Source: Girardinichthys multiradiatus
Lineage: Eukaryota; Chordata; Actinopteri; Cyprinodontiformes; Goodeidae
NCBI RefSeq assembly: GCF_021462225.1
Contig: NC_061794.1
Coordinates: forward strand, 42,036,914 to 42,100,913
DNA: 64,000 nt
Reading direction: 5' to 3'
The notes beneath the pieces are model-generated. The model worked only from the letters and a program-made list of their open reading frames with translations. It made no database searches and was not told the origin of the DNA. Shown piece by piece: positions 10,546 to 23,327 of the stretch (positions are counted from its first letter, which is position 1; each line of letters begins with the position of its first letter). A program made the position numbers and the translations under genes.

Positions 10546-12862
10546 CACATATTTCTGTAAAAGAAGATACAGTAAATGTTACTCATGGGTCGTTTTTTTG
10601 TAAAAACAGTTTCTGGAGTGATGCGTCTGTTGGTTATTTAAGACAGTGATATCTTTGTATTGACCAGGTGCAGGAGGACAGAGCCTGGAAATGACAAATT
10701 AAATGGGCTTGTTTTCATTCCTCAGGAAATGTGATCCAGTCACCACGGCAACCAAGCCAAGAGGCATCAGGAATGCTCGAGAAATTAAAAACAAGAGGTC
10801 ATATAAGGACAAGGAAAAGTGTGTTTAAGGAGTGCGTGTGTTGCACTGTCACTGTTCTCAGATTAAACTCATGGTTTAATCATGTTGTAAACCCATAAAC
10901 AGTAAACATTGTGACAGCTTAACCTTTCAGAGAGGCTTTTATTAGATGAATTCTCCAAGAAAATTGAACGATAATTCAGGTGTATTTTCCATTTGCAAGG
11001 AAGATGATGAAATCTAATTGGTTGTGGATCCTTTCAAGCTTAAACTACAAAAATGAAAACAATTTAGACATCCAGCAGCACTTAAATCACTAATCAGACT
11101 CATGCTTCACCACAACATGGGCTTAACAAATCAGGTTATCTGTGCTGAGTAGGTGCCAAAGCCTCGTAGTTCTTACTGACCCTTCTTACCTGATAAATTC
11201 TCCCTCTGCTCAGCTCACCGAGCATGAAATCATTCAGGCAGAATGACAGAGTATTTGGCTGGGGAGCAGTAGCCCAAGATTTGTTTCTCTGTAGATAACA
11301 CTGTTGATTGTTGCCTCAGTGATTCAGAAGTGCAAAAAAGGCTCAGCAATTCTCCTAAATGACCCACATATCCCTGTGGAGATATTTTAGTTATATTGTT
11401 ACAGATCAAACATCGCAAACATGTTAAAATTAAGATTTCTGGAGGACTCTCAGCCTGACAGAGAGCAAAATATGAAAACTGCCACTGAAGAGGACTGTGT
11501 TGAAAAGTACTGAACCTTTTTTTCCAATATATGCTTCAGAATTTAATTTGGCCATCACTACATACAGAGGAATCACAGGGGGAGCAAGACATGGTGCAAG
11601 TGAAATATAACGGGAGGAACCAGTAAAGAACAATAAAGAATCTGAGCTTATATACTGGAGTAGGGGAGGACAATGGTACTGGATTCCGGTGTGCTTAATC
11701 AGCAGGATTTGGAACAGCTGTGGAGCAGAGCAAAGAGGGAGACTTATGCCTGGTTCACACAGCAGGATTTTTATGCCGATTGTTGACCCATCTTTGCCTT
11801 CTGACATTCCCTGATCATAGTGATGGCTCTTAAGATGGTCTTATGAGATATTTATGCTGTGTATGTGTCAAGTCTTCATACACAAATGCTGATCCGACTT
11901 GAGAGGATCGAGAAGGAAGTAGACATTGATTCAACTCTTTTAATTTTTATTAATTCAATTTAAAGATATATGCAGTAGCATCAGCAGGTTGAAAATTTTG
12001 CAAATAAACAAATTAAAAAATAGTTTTTAACTAGATCTCAATGGAAAAAATTGTGTTTTTAGTGAATAAAAAGTGTTTTTACTCTAATATATTGTGACAG
12101 TACATGACAATTGGTAAACTGGTCAATTTAAGCATTTACCATACCATACCTTTTGTAAATTAAACAAGGTATTTACTAAAAAAAACAACAAAAAAAACAA
12201 CCAGCATTTCAATCAATGAAAGCTAAACTTAGACTCTGTTGGTCAAATCTCCCATTAACAACTTTATTCCAAATAATAACTCTCAGCTCTCTAGAATTCA
12301 ATTATTAAATCAAATAAAGTACGTTTACCATCAATTTACACAGCAAAATAATGCTTTAACCCATATGTAGGAAAAGAATCGCTCATTGTATGAACCAAAT
12401 AAACAAGCAAAACTTAAAGCAGCATCAGATCAACTTAGACTTCAGCAGGCCTGTCAAATATACACAGCACATCTGTGCACTACAAAACACCTCTGACCAC
12501 AAATCCAACTTATATTTAAAGAACTATTCAAAATTTCTCAACAGTTTAATAAATTGGTTTCACTAGAATTGAGGTTGTTACTCACCGGTGCATGTCTACT
12601 CTTCTCTCCATGCATGGATTCTAACAAAGGATGCACACCTGCTCTAAAACCTAATCCGTGCCACTAAACCACATGTACAGCCCCCTACTGTCTGAACCAG
12701 GTAAATCAAATGGATCAAATAAGGTTACCTAGAGAAAAAACCCTAAAACAAACAGTTTTAGTCAGTTCTGAAATTTGACACAACAGTGTGGTGTGTTAAG
12801 AGTGATCTAGTCTGCTCGGAAGGATATTGGGATGGCTCCGACCTCAAATCGGGGATATTCTA
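10546..12862. other. Unassigned intergenic sequence
   Basis: Over 2.3 kb of AT-rich sequence. Minus-strand ORFs such as 11430-11807 show no recognisable motif. A phrase GCCTGGTTCACACAGCAGG near 11750 resembles one near 14830 (GCCTGGTTCGCAC) and may mark old MITE DNA. The last roughly 90 bp before the Tc1 insertion probably belong to the same interrupted repeat as 14475-14865. Confidence 0.45.
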
Positions 12863-14472
12863 CAGGTCCTTCTCAAAATATTAGCATACTGTGATAAAGT
12901 TCATTATTTTCCATAATGTCATGATGAAAATTTAACATTTATATATTTTAGATTCATTGCACACTAACTGAAATATTTCAGGTCTTTTATTGTCTTAATA
13001 CGGATGATTTTGGCATACAGCTCATGAAAACCCAAAATTCTTATCTCACAAAATTAGCATATTATTAAAAGGGTCTCTAAACGAGCTATGAACCTAATCA
13101 TCTGAATCAACGAGTTAACTCAAAACACCTGCAAAAGATTCCTGAGGCCTTTAATACTCCCAGCCTGGTTCATCACTCAAAACCCCAATCATGGGTAAGA
13201 CTGCCGACCTGACTGCTGTCCAGAAGGCCACTATTGACACCCTCAAGCAAGAGGGTAAGACACAGAAAGAAATTTCTGAACAAATAGGCTGTTCCCAGAG
13301 TGCTGTATCAAGGCACCTCAGTGGGAAGTCTGTGGGAAGGAAAAAGTGTGGCAGAAAACGCTGCACAACGAGAAGAGGTGACCGGACCCTGAGGAAGATT
13401 GTGGAGAAGGGCCGATTCCAGACCTTGGGGGACCTGCGGAAGCAGTGGACTGAGTCTGGAGTAGAAACATCCAAAGCCACCGTGCACAGGCGTGTGCAGG
13501 AAATGGGCTACAGGTGCCGCATTCCCCAGGTCAAGCCACTTTTGAACCAGAAACAGCGGCAGAAGCCCCTGACCTGGGCTACAGAGAAGCAGCACTGGAC
13601 TGTTGCTCAGTGGTACAAAGTACTTTTTTCGGATGAAAGCAAATTCTGCATGTCATTCGGAAATCAAGGTGCCAGAGTCTGGAGGAAGACTGGGGAGAAG
13701 GAAATGCCAAAATGCCAGAAGTCCAGTGTCAAGAACCCACATTCAGTGATGGTCTGGGGTGCCGTGTCAGCTGCTGGTGTTGGTCCACTGTGTTTTATCA
13801 AGGGCAGGGTCAATGCAGCTAGCTATCAGGAGATTTTGGAGCACTTCATGCTTCCATCTGCTGAAAAGCTTTATGGAGATGAAGATTTCATTTTTCAGCA
13901 CGACCTGGCACCTGCTCACAGTGCCATAACCACTGGTAAATGGTTTACTGACCATGGTATCACTGTGCTCAATTGGCCTGCCAACTCTCCTGACCTGAAC
14001 CCCATAGAGAATCTGTGGGATATTGTGAAGAGAACGTTGAGAGACTCAAGACCCAACACTCTGGATGAGTTAAAGGCCGCTATCGAAGCATCCTGGGCCT
14101 CCATAAGACCTCAGCAGTGCCACAGGCTGATTGCTTCCATGCCACGCCGCATTGAAGCAGTCATTTCTGCCAAAGGATTCCCGACCAAGTATTGAGTGCA
14201 TAACTGTACATGATTATTTGAAGGTTGACGTTTTTTGTATTAAAAACACTTTTCTTTTATTGGTCGGATGAAATATGCTAATTGTGTGAGATAGGAATTT
14301 TGGGTTTTCATGAGCTGTATGCCAAAATCATCCGTATTAAGACAATAAAAGACCTGAAATATTTCAGTTAGTGTGCAATGAATCTAAAATATATGAATGT
14401 TAAATTTTCATCATTACATTATGGAAAATAATTAACTTTATCACAATATGCTAATATTTTGAGAAGGACCTG
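12863..14472 (+). mobile_element. Tc1 family 1, full-length and potentially autonomous (1610 bp)
   Basis: Flanked by TA at 12861-12862 and 14473-14474. Long terminal inverted repeats of about 210 bp (roughly 12863-13068 and 14265-14472) start CAGGTCCTTCTC and contain internal repeats of ATTAGCATA. It encloses one uninterrupted transposase gene. The inverted repeats differ from those of the other copies at only a few positions, which suggests recent activity. Confidence 0.97.
13191..14195 (+). CDS. Tc1-family transposase (DD34E), intact
   Basis: A 334-residue cut-and-paste transposase, the usual length for Tc1. It would bind the terminal inverted repeats and move the element into TA targets in the nucleus. 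Residues about 10-60 form a helix-turn-helix (SEQIGCSQSAVSRHLSGK), followed by a basic linker (GRKRCTTRRGDRTL, about 54-67) and a second helix-turn-helix (about 70-115). The catalytic triad is D148 (FSDESKF), D238 (FQHDLAPAHSA) and E273 (NPIENLW), with exactly 34 residues between the last two. The start ATG follows a short leader after the left repeat, and the stop precedes the right repeat. About 14 residues differ from the copy at 44.4 kb, among them P126 and Y142, where that copy has R and S. Whether it is transcribed cannot be seen. Confidence 0.95.
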   Translation: MGKTADLTAVQKATIDTLKQEGKTQKEISEQIGCSQSAVSRHLSGKSVGRKKCGRKRCTTRRGDRTLRKIVEKGRFQTLGDLRKQWTESGVETSKATVHRRVQEMGYRCRIPQVKPLLNQKQRQKPLTWATEKQHWTVAQWYKVLFSDESKFCMSFGNQGARVWRKTGEKEMPKCQKSSVKNPHSVMVWGAVSAAGVGPLCFIKGRVNAASYQEILEHFMLPSAEKLYGDEDFIFQHDLAPAHSAITTGKWFTDHGITVLNWPANSPDLNPIENLWDIVKRTLRDSRPNTLDELKAAIEASWASIRPQQCHRLIASMPRRIEAVISAKGFPTKY

Positions 14473-15829
14473 TACATGTTTGATTGTTTTGGCCTGATAT
14501 CCTACTGTGTGTATCGCAAGGACAAAGGAGCACGCAGCCTGTTGAATGTGACGTGTAGCCAATCAGAAAGTGAGGTAACAGAAACACGGAAGGGAATTAC
14601 TCTGAACTCACGTTTGATCTCGAGAAGGTTTGCGAGATTTGCCATCTGACATCTGAATGTTCATGAGAAAAATCTGTTCTTGTGTGGTGTGATGTGCTTG
14701 CCATGTGGCTGGACACCACACACAGTAGGACCAAACCTGTTATATCTACGGTTTTGTTGTCGCAACGGGGTCATGGGGTCCCTCAGGTTTTGAAAATTTG
14801 CCAACAATTTTAAAGGCAATTTTAAATGCCTGGTTCGCACTTGTCATGTGAACCAGCTATTAGATTATGTTGACACTGCAGGAAAATGCAACCTACATTC
14901 AACTTTTTCATGTCAGTCGGAACGACCCAATTCCGATCTTACCCCCCCAAAAAATACAAATAGTGCCATTTGTGGTACTAAATCAGGCATCTGATAGTCT
15001 GACCACACACACACTTCTGTACAGCAGTGGCAGTTACTGCTCCACAAAATTCCATTGTTAGGAGTTGTGCTCTCTTTTTTCTTACCTTTCTTTGTCTTGT
15101 TCTCATGTGGTCATAATATTGTGAGCTCTCATAGATCAACGAGTAAAACAATGACACACTGACATCCATTTTTACTTCAGTAAGCAGTGTGTCGCTGAGT
15201 GGCCTCTACATTCTCCTTCTGCACATGCAGGTCGCATTTAATTAGTAGTTCAAATGACCATACAAAAAAATCTGAATTCAGCAAAAAATCAGAATAGAGC
15301 ATCAACACCTACTGTGTGAACAGAATGTGAATAATGAACACAGGGGGAGGTGAACTACTAACAGAGGAGCTTCAAATGAAGGGAAAAAACTAACACTCGT
15401 CTAAGAGAACAAACTAAAACAGCACACAAGAAACAAGTGATCAAAAACATAAATGAAAACCCTAACACCCAAGGATCACGACAACAGCAGCATTTGTTGT
15501 GCTTTGTGATTTAGATGACAAAAACTAAAAAATATTAAAAATAATTGTAAGTAGTAATTGGTCTAGGATTAATTGATAAATCAGATTAAAAAATGTCTGC
15601 TTCTCCTCCTCTTCACACAGTATTTGAAGAATTGTGTGAAATTTAAATAGTTGGAATGGGTTGACTCATGTATTCTAACATAGAGCTTCTGGTAACGCTG
15701 ATGTTTAATTGTTTAATATTTGTTCAGTATAAGCTAAATTTATTTTTATGAGATCTGATCAGTTAAATAGTAGAGTTTCAGCTGTTTTGGTGTTAATTAA
15801 ATTAACAAAACGTGCAATAAAGGGCAACA
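14473..15829. other. Unassigned sequence, possibly part MITE
   Basis: 14475-14865 looks like the right part of an old non-autonomous DNA element: it is less AT-rich than its surroundings and contains a short imperfect inverted repeat TGGTTCGCAC..GTGAACCA. The rest, with small ORFs such as 14867-15061, shows nothing recognisable. Confidence 0.4.
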
Positions 15830-16916
15830 ATGAGAAACGGGAATCGTTTTGCTGGTGGAGACCATAGACATTTTTTCCCTCTTCATTTTTTCACTGCTTT
15901 TCAGAATTGCATTTGACCAGGGTCAGTCTCACTACTGGTAGCATGAGGCAATACCTGTGACCTACAGAGGTTGCACAGGATGTCTAACTCCACCAGGATG
16001 GCACATCAATACATGACATTTCCCAAATGTCTGCTGTGTCTGCCAGCACAGTCTCAAGGGCATGGAGGAGATTCCAGGAGACAGGCAGTTACTCTAGGAG
16101 AGCTGGACAGGGCCAGCAGAGGTCCTTAACACATCAGCAGGACCAGTATCTGCTCCTTTGTGCAACGAGGAACAGGATAAGTACTGCCAGAGCCCTACAA
16201 CGTGACCTCCAGCACTGGCATGAATGTGTCTGACCAAACTGTTAGAAAGATACTTTATGTGGGTGGTCCAACATCCTCCAATAGGCCCTGTGCTCACTGC
16301 CCGGCACAGTGTAGCTCAACAGATATTTGTCAAAGAACGAAAGGTTCGGCACTGGAGCCCTGTTCTTTTCACAGATGAGAGGAGGTTCATTCTGAGCGCA
16401 TGTAAAACAGCAACGCATGTGGGTAGTTGCAGTGAACGTTATGCTTCCTACAACATTGTTCAGCATGATCGGTTTGCTGGTGGGTCAGTGCTGGTTTGGG
16501 GAGTCCTATCCATGGAGGGACACAAATACCTGTGCAGGATAAACGATGATACCCTTATTGGCGGTAGATATACTTAGACCCATTTTTTGACCATTCTCTG
16601 GTGCAGTGGGTCCTGGGTTCCTCCTGGTGATAATGCCAGGCAAGAGTATGCAGGCAGTTTCTGAAGGATGAAGGAATTGATACCATTGACTGGCCTCCAC
16701 TCCCCCTGAAATCCCATAGAACATCTCTGCGACATCATGTTTAGGTCCATCCAATGCCAGCGGGTTGCCCCTCAGACTGTTCAGGAGCTCAGTGATGCTC
16801 TGTGCAGGAGCTGGGAGAAGATACCCCATGACACAATCCATCATATCATTAGGAGTATGCCCCAGCATTGTCAGGCATGCATACAAGCATGTGGGTGCCA
16901 TACAAACTACTGAGTA
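15830..16916 (+). mobile_element. Tc1 family 6 copy, decayed and truncated
   Basis: DNA of a Tc1-like transposase gene with a characteristic start (GGTAGCATGAGGCAATACCT) and end (GCCATACAAACTACTGA). It keeps the order of helix-turn-helix (QMSAVSASTVSRAWRRFQETG), WxxVLFTDERRF, GGSVLVWG and a degenerate C-terminus with the MPQHCQAC block. Frameshifts and stops are frequent. No right inverted repeat remains, because a LINE 3' end takes over at about 16917. Confidence 0.85.
15944..16911 (+). pseudogene. Tc1 family 6 transposase, decayed
   Basis: Open pieces at 16027-16233 (helix-turn-helix, then RNRISTARALQRDL) and 16224-16577 (first catalytic Asp in LFTDERRF, then GGSVLVWGVLSMEG). The second Asp block and the final Glu block can be followed only at DNA level with frame changes. 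The start codon is followed almost at once by a stop (ATGAGGCAATACCTGTGA), so no full protein can be made. Confidence 0.8.
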
Positions 16917-18600
16917 TTTATTTCACCTTTATTTAACCAGAAAAGGTCTCATTGAGATTAAAAATCTCTTTTGCAAGAGCGTCCTGGCCAAGACAGGCAG
17001 CAGCGAAGTATGTCGGCTGTTACAACCAGGTAAAACAGCTACATGCTGATGTTACAGTTTCCCTATCACTTAAAAAAAGATTCCAAAGAGACCAGCTTCC
17101 TCAATTTTAAATCATTTTGTAGAAGGTTCCAAGCACAAGGAGCAGCAAACTGAAAACCGTTCTTACCCAGCTCAAAACAGACCTTTGAAACTGACAATAA
17201 AAACAGGTCAGCAGAGTGAAGATGACAAGAACCGGAGCATTTCTGAGAAATATACATTTGTAAATAACTAGGGAGCTGACCAAACAGACCTTTATAAATG
17301 GGTAAATACAGGTGCTGAAGTCTCCAAAGTCAACAAAGAGGACCAACCAACACGATCATAAAGTACACAATGATGTTTAAGAGTTCTGAGGCCAGTGATG
17401 AACCTCAGAGCTCCATGATAAGCTATATCAAGAGTTTTCAGACTCTTAGCTGATGAGTGCATGTACAGTACATCACCAAAGTCCAACAACGGCATGAATG
17501 TGGCATCAACAAGCCTCTTCCTGGCCACATAGGACAGAAAACCCCAGGTTCTAAGAAAGCTCAGCCTAATTCTAAGTCGGTTTACAAGCAATTTAATATG
17601 GGATGTAAATGAAACTGTACTGTCAATACAGGTTCCAAGATATTTGTAATGGCTAACATATTATATTTGAACACACAGAAAGGTGGTAATCTGTGGCAGG
17701 ATTTGGGAGTTGACTTTTGAGTTTGAGAACAACATTAATTTTGTTTTGTCTGAATTTAAGAGGAGTTTTATATCACATAGGTTGTTTTGTATAGTATCAA
17801 AAGATGATTGTAACTGAGAAATGGCTTTTAAGGGTGAAAGTGCAGAACTATAGAGTACTGTGTCATCAGCGTAGAAATGTGAGTATGCATTTGTGATATT
17901 GTGGTTTATGTTATTGATGTTGAGAATGAATAGTAAAGGTCCTAATACTGATACTTGAGGTACACCTTTATTAATAGAGAGTGTTTGTGACGTGAGTCCA
18001 TCTATTTTACACATTGAGTCCGATCAGAGAGTTAGTTACGAAACCTGTAACTTCCTCTGTTTCAGCTGAAAGTCCACATACAGTGAGTCTTTGTTCCAGT
18101 AGAAAATGATCAACTGTATCAAAAGCTTTAGTGAGGTCTATGAACAAGGCCGCCCAGTGAAGTTTGCTGTCTGCTGTGGTGATAATGTCATTAACTACTT
18201 TTAATGCTGCAGTGGTTGTACTATGCTCCTTCATAAACCCAGGATGTAAATCAGATAAAACATTGTTGTCAGAAAGAAATTATTTTAACTGAAAACTGAT
18301 GAGAGATTCTAGAAGTTTGGTGAGCGCAGATAATTTGGAAATTGGTCTATAATTATTCAAAAGTGTTGGGACACCCCCCTTAAACAGTGGTAGAACAAAA
18401 GCTGACTTCCGAATTGGTAGAATTTCATTTGTGACTAGAATGAGATAGAAAAGGTGGATCAGAGGACGGGCTATAAATTCGGCTTCTATTTTTAGGAAGT
18501 AAGGCTCTAGATTGTCAGGTCCTGGAGCTGTTGAGTTTTTAAAAAAATTTGAGGGCTTTGTTGACCTCAGCAACTGTAAGGGGGGTGAAACTAAAGGGGT
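16917..18600 (-). mobile_element. LINE (CR1/L2/Rex1-like) 3' portion, reverse orientation
   Basis: The minus strand, read from 18600 down, gives reverse transcriptase blocks in successive broken frames, then a 3' untranslated end at about 17060-16917 (ATTTATTTCACCTTTATTTAACC in plus orientation), typical of a fish LINE tail. The 5' part is missing, as expected from 5' truncation. Confidence 0.85.
17292..18573 (-). pseudogene. LINE reverse transcriptase, multiple frameshifts
   Basis: Pieces in order on the minus strand: 18573-18280 (TAPGPDNL, LNNYRPISKLSALTKLLE); 18234-18007 (ALFIDLTKAFDTVDH, with the first catalytic Asp); 18014-17661 (GVPQVSVLGPLLF, catalytic FYADDTVLY, then LNSDKTKLMLFS); 17591-17292 (RKRLVDATFMPLLDFGDVLY, the C-terminal region). 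At least three frame changes separate them. Dead copy. Confidence 0.88.
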
Positions 18601-21430
18601 TGATTTATAGAAACGAGTTGCTGCAATGAGTTGCTACAATGACCTTTTCGCTCCGAGTTGTTACTGTTTTGGAGATTTATCCAGAATAATAATAAACACA
18701 ATCTTCATCAACCTTGCAAGGCCTAGTTGAACAGTTGCAGTCTCATCATACATGACGCAAACAGTGTCCATACAACCCATAATGTTACTTTTGAGTTAGG
18801 GAGAATTAAATATTCATGTCACAGTCCATGTGTCCATCAGCAAGCACGCTTCTAAAAACTCTCTACACAGGGCAGTGGTGCATACTTGTGACATCACTAA
18901 TCAGTAACTTAAGCTGTCTTAAAGAGACACCACTCAATAATAACTGACAAAATGCTGCTACATCCAAAGTGGAAAGATGCCGTCTCTCTGGATCACACCA
19001 GGTTTCCCCGTAATCATCAGCAATTATCAATGTACAATACATTGTTTATTGTACCCTACTTATACAACCAGTGTTTGAATGTTTTCATGTGGCTGAACAA
19101 GTCCTCAGAAAGGGAAAAAAGAAAATTACAGAGTCCAAGGTTGTTTTGGCGATGATACTCATTATGACCAGCGTGTAATGTACCAGACAAGGGACCCGAA
19201 GATTCAACTGAACACAGAGTATGTGTATGGTGATTCATTAAAAATCTGCAGCTGGTAAGAGGTAGGAAAACCCCACGGAAGCACATGGGAAGCTTTGTAA
19301 TTAAAGAGTTCAGGTTAGCGGCAGTAATGGAGTCAGGGAAAACACAAAGACTCGAATGGGAAGCCGCTAACTTATCAGAGATCAATGGATGAGCCTTAAT
19401 CCAAGAGGTGCTCCTCCAAGTGTGTGTTAGTGAGGATCCAAACAAATAAGAATGTAAGCCCTAGTATCTTGCATTTTAATTCCCCCCATAAGCCTCCTCC
19501 TAACATATGCACATCATTTCTGACTTATTCAATAATGTAACAAAGACAAGGGGGGGGTTGAAAAACATTAAAATAAAATAAAATAAGTCAATTTAAAAAT
19601 TGAAAAATACAACAGAAAGGCATTACATAAATAATGCAACAGGCAAGAAGTACCTTTAACTTGTTCAGTGGGGCATTTTGTCTGCATTAGTCTCTTGTTA
19701 AACATGCAAGATATAATTCATGATGCAAAGGAGATCTGACAACATGCTTCTCTCCTCTCTTTGATGCATATTGGTCAGCTCCACCCCCAGGAATAAGAAA
19801 CTATTTTAAATACAATTATTTAGATTTTTGATGTCATCCTCCCACAGGTTTTTGCCCCAGCAGACCCTGGGAAGAAAACAGCACTGGTGACCACAGACTC
19901 ATCCTCGGCTTGGTGCCATACACTCAAAGGAGCTCCAGCAGAATAAAAGGGTGAGATTGGTTGTTTTGTTCATGAGAGCCATAAAGGATCTGGTCAAGTT
20001 TTATGTTCCTGGTTTTGTACTTCTGTTCAGTTTTCTCAATCTCCCCCCTTCTGCCTAGAGGAGTAACAGGAATCCTGAGTTCATCACAAGATTATTTTAT
20101 TGAGACTGAATTGATCAGCAGCAATGCAGTTGCTCGCCTTTAGTCCAGACCTCAGTGGAAGTTCTGATCCATATGTCAGATTCCGATTCCTATTCCTATT
20201 CCGTCATTTGGTGCTTTTTTCTAATTTGTATTTATTTAATTTACCCATTCCCCCTTCTCAGTTGCCTTACCCCTTCGTTTGGCTCCTAATGCCTGTAATG
20301 ATGCAGGGAAAGAGTGAATAGGTAGAACGTTTTGGCCTTTCAAAGCCAGATTTCCCTGGAGCAACCTTGAAAAGAAGATATGTGTTGTATTTGCACATAC
20401 CCACACAGATATACAAAATTTCTTTCTTCCAGTATTTTTTAAAAACCCAAAACAATGGCTCTCTCTTAGATGTACTCCAATGCTTAAAGTTAGTATCGCT
20501 CTTGGTTATTCGTAATAAAGAGAGCAATTCTCATAAACCTACAGATAAATCATGTATATATACCGTACTCTTTTTTTCGTTTTGATTTGTAGAGGTGCAC
20601 CCTTAGTCTTTCATGGGAGAACCATTAGAATTGCTGGATAACTGTGCTTAAGCCTGTCACCCTCAGCAGGGGGCAGTTGTTGTTTCTCCTAATAATCAGT
20701 TGAGGTCTTCTTTTGCCCACGACCACTCAGTTATCTCCATCTGTAATAACACAGCTGGCTGAGACACGTGGCAGGAGACCCCCAAACCTTAGTGCCTTTG
20801 GTGAAAATGAGCCAGAAACTGCTCTTTGAAGACAGGCTGCGTAGAGCATACGGCTCTCGAGCCCTCCCAGGGTTTAATGTCTTATTATTTTCCTCAGACA
20901 GAAACAAAATGAACAGTTTTGTCAGCAGGGATGCCGCTGTCTTTGTGTCACTTCCTCTGAACGCACAGCGAGAGGGAAGCAGGATGAGAAATGAGAGAAA
21001 CTATAGAAAGTCACTTTTGCGTCATTAGCTGGAATCTCACATATGAGGATGTTTTCAGGGAATCAGTCATGTACTCAATGAAATTATATAGGAGAAAGGA
21101 TTGGGATGCTCAGTCATAGAGCCAAATAAGAATCAATCCAGTATTTTGTTTTTTCAGTCACTGTATGCACTGTAATGCAAGAGTGTCAGCACATCTGTGG
21201 CACTCCTGAAACACATGGCAGGATTAGGACACTTTGTTCCCTTTAGATCCATTGATTAATGGAGCTCAGATTAACCCAGTGTAATCAGACTTTCCAATCA
21301 GATTGAGATTTTCAAACAAACATATATCTTTTCAAGTGACTTACTAGAGAAGCTGTGATATTCTTGCCTTGCAAATATCATAGTTCTACGGACGGACTTG
21401 ACCCACATGCGGAAAAACACACTGGAGAAC
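18601..21430. other. Unassigned intergenic sequence
   Basis: About 2.8 kb without a supported gene. The 129-residue minus ORF at 19056-19445 and the plus ORF at 20768-21028 have no recognisable motif. A G8 run lies near 19548 and an A-rich stretch at 19560-19610. Confidence 0.45.
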
Positions 21431-21448
21431 AGCTGCGATCTTAAAGTT

Positions 21449-21892
21449 TTATTTACGAGTAAAAATGGTGAAGAGGGAAATCAGAGATGTCGACTGTAGG
21501 AGGGAAAAGGAACAGGTAAGTGGCAAACTAGGAATGCGGTAAGTTTCTAATATGAATCTGTGTCTTACTAGGCAGTGGAAGATGATCGCCAGGAGGAGAG
21601 GGATGTGGAGACTAAGACGTGCTGCAGAGAAGGCTAGAACAGTAAGTCTTGGCTTTGGCTGGAGACAATCTGAAGTTGTGACTAAGCAATAGGTGAGAAG
21701 CAAGAAGAAGGAAACACTAGGGATGAAGGGCTTGACCTGAGAAACATGGAACGTGGGATGGACTCGTAAACTAGAAGGCAAATGGAGGTGGACAGCAGAA
21801 GGGCTGATAACCGACTCAATGACATAAGGCCTAATAAAACGAGGTGACAGCTTCTTAGACATTGCTTTCAAGGGTATGTCATGTGATGACAA
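21449..21892 (-). pseudogene. Gypsy integrase C-terminal region
   Basis: The first about 55 residues ([23 protein letters not shown] and [14 protein letters not shown]) match the GPF/SH3-like C-terminal region of sushi-type integrases. The expected chromodomain that follows is not recognisable, so it is degraded or frame-shifted. Confidence 0.7.
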
Positions 21893-21931
21893 TCAGACCT
21901 TCTGGCCTGGGTGGTAAACCGGGGTTGGCCG

Positions 21932-22530
21932 TCATTTACGATCAGCGTATTTTCTATTTTGATCCGCTGTGCGGCGGAGGGCTTCGGTAGCTGCATTCCA
22001 GATTTGCCGGCAACAACGGATGTGGTGACAAACAGAGGTAACAGCAATGTCTTTCTCGTCAGCAGTGAACAGAGGTGGTTGGTACCCAACTGAGGCTTCG
22101 AATGGGGAAAAACTTGTGGCAGTGGAAACGTGAAAGTTATGGGCATATTCTATCCAAGCGAGATGTTTACACCAGTCCAAGGGGTTAGTTTAGGTTAAAC
22201 AACGAAGCGAGGAACTGTTGGTTCATCCTCTCTGTTTGTCCATTGGACTGAGGATGATAACCGGAGGACAGAGAGGTCTTGGCACCAGGAGCTAGACAAA
22301 ACTGTTTCCAAACTTGAGAAACAAATTGAGGACCCCAATCAGACAGAATGTCCCGGGGAATGCCATGAAGGCAAAAAACATGGTTGTTCAACAACTGAGC
22401 TGTCTTAAAAGCAGACGGCAGCTTCTTCAAGGGAATCAGGTGACAGGCTTTGGAAAAACGGTCAATGATAGTGAGAATGACGGATATCCCGCCAGAAACT
22501 GGTAAGCCAGTTACAAAATCTAAGGCGATG
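21932..22530 (-). pseudogene. Gypsy integrase core, frameshifted
   Basis: Read from 22530 down, the frame gives [12 protein letters not shown] (first acidic residue), [19 protein letters not shown] (second) and [18 protein letters not shown] (third), so the integrase D,D,E triad is all visible. The continuation at 22180-21932 (LAWIEYAHNFHVSTATSFSPFEASVGYQPPLF) is in another frame. Confidence 0.85.
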
Positions 22531-22732
22531 TGTGACCACAGTCAATTAGGGATAACTAACGGTTGGAGAAGACTGGATTGTGGCTGATTACTAGCCTTAT
22601 TTCTTGCGCAAACTGCGCAAGAGAGTACAAACTCCCCAATGTCTCTGTGTAGTGACGGGCACCAAAACCTTCTAGATCATGGAACAATGGTTCCGCTCAC
22701 TCCTTGGTGAGCTGAAAGCTTGGCGGTGTGCA

Positions 22733-22977
22733 ACCATTGGGAAGTGGTGGCCTAGTGGTTAGAACAGGAGGTTTGTGTTCCAGAGGGGACACAAGGGGCC
22801 AGGTTCATATCCCACAGATTACCACTCTGGGTCCCTGAGCAAGACCCTTATCCCCAGAATGCTCCCCGGGTACTGCACAATGGCAGCCCACTGCTCCCTG
22901 TAAGGGATGGGTTAAATGCAGAGGACAAATTTCATTGTAATGTGCAATGACCAATAAAGATGATTATTATTATTATA
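22733..22977 (+). repeat. tRNA-derived SINE with central domain and ATT tail
   Basis: The head TGGCCTAGTGGTTAGAACAG is a good A-box, and CAGGTTCATATCCCAC a decayed B-box. The body has GGGTCCCTGAGCAAGACCCTTA, GCTCCCCGGGTACTGCACAAT and AATTTCATTGTAATGT, and the tail is (ATT)n. It lies inside the gypsy element, so it is younger than that element. It is a different family from the SINE at 6.7 kb. Confidence 0.85.
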
Positions 22978-23327
22978 AGTCATGACCTAATAGTCGAGGG
23001 AACATAGATTCTGTTGGGGGGCCCAGTCCCTGGGTCAGGCTTGTCCCGCTGTGCCTGGGTTACTAGGTCCACAACCACCCAAGTAAGAGAGCCAATAGTT
23101 CAGTTGGGAGGCACTATAGATGTTGGTTTCTTGTCAGAAATATCATTGGAGAACTGTCAGGACTGTGCTTGGTATTTTTAGAACTGGGACTGTATGAGAT
23201 AGTTAGATCGAAACATGAGAAAAAGAGCGACCAACGAGCCTGACGAGAATTTAGTCTCTTGGCTGACTGTTAGTAGGCCAGGTTCTTATGGTTTGTCCAA
23301 ACTAGAATTAGCACCCTCTAATCAGTG

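Noticed and set aside
11430..11807. A 125-residue minus-strand ORF
   Set aside because: No motif, no splice or promoter context, and located in repeat-like intergenic DNA. Length alone is not enough.
13151..13595. Long minus-strand ORFs of about 95-127 residues over the Tc1 transposases (also near 3096-3479, 44407-44851)
   Set aside because: They are antisense shadows of the family 1 transposase gene, recurring in every copy at the same place and with no motif of their own.
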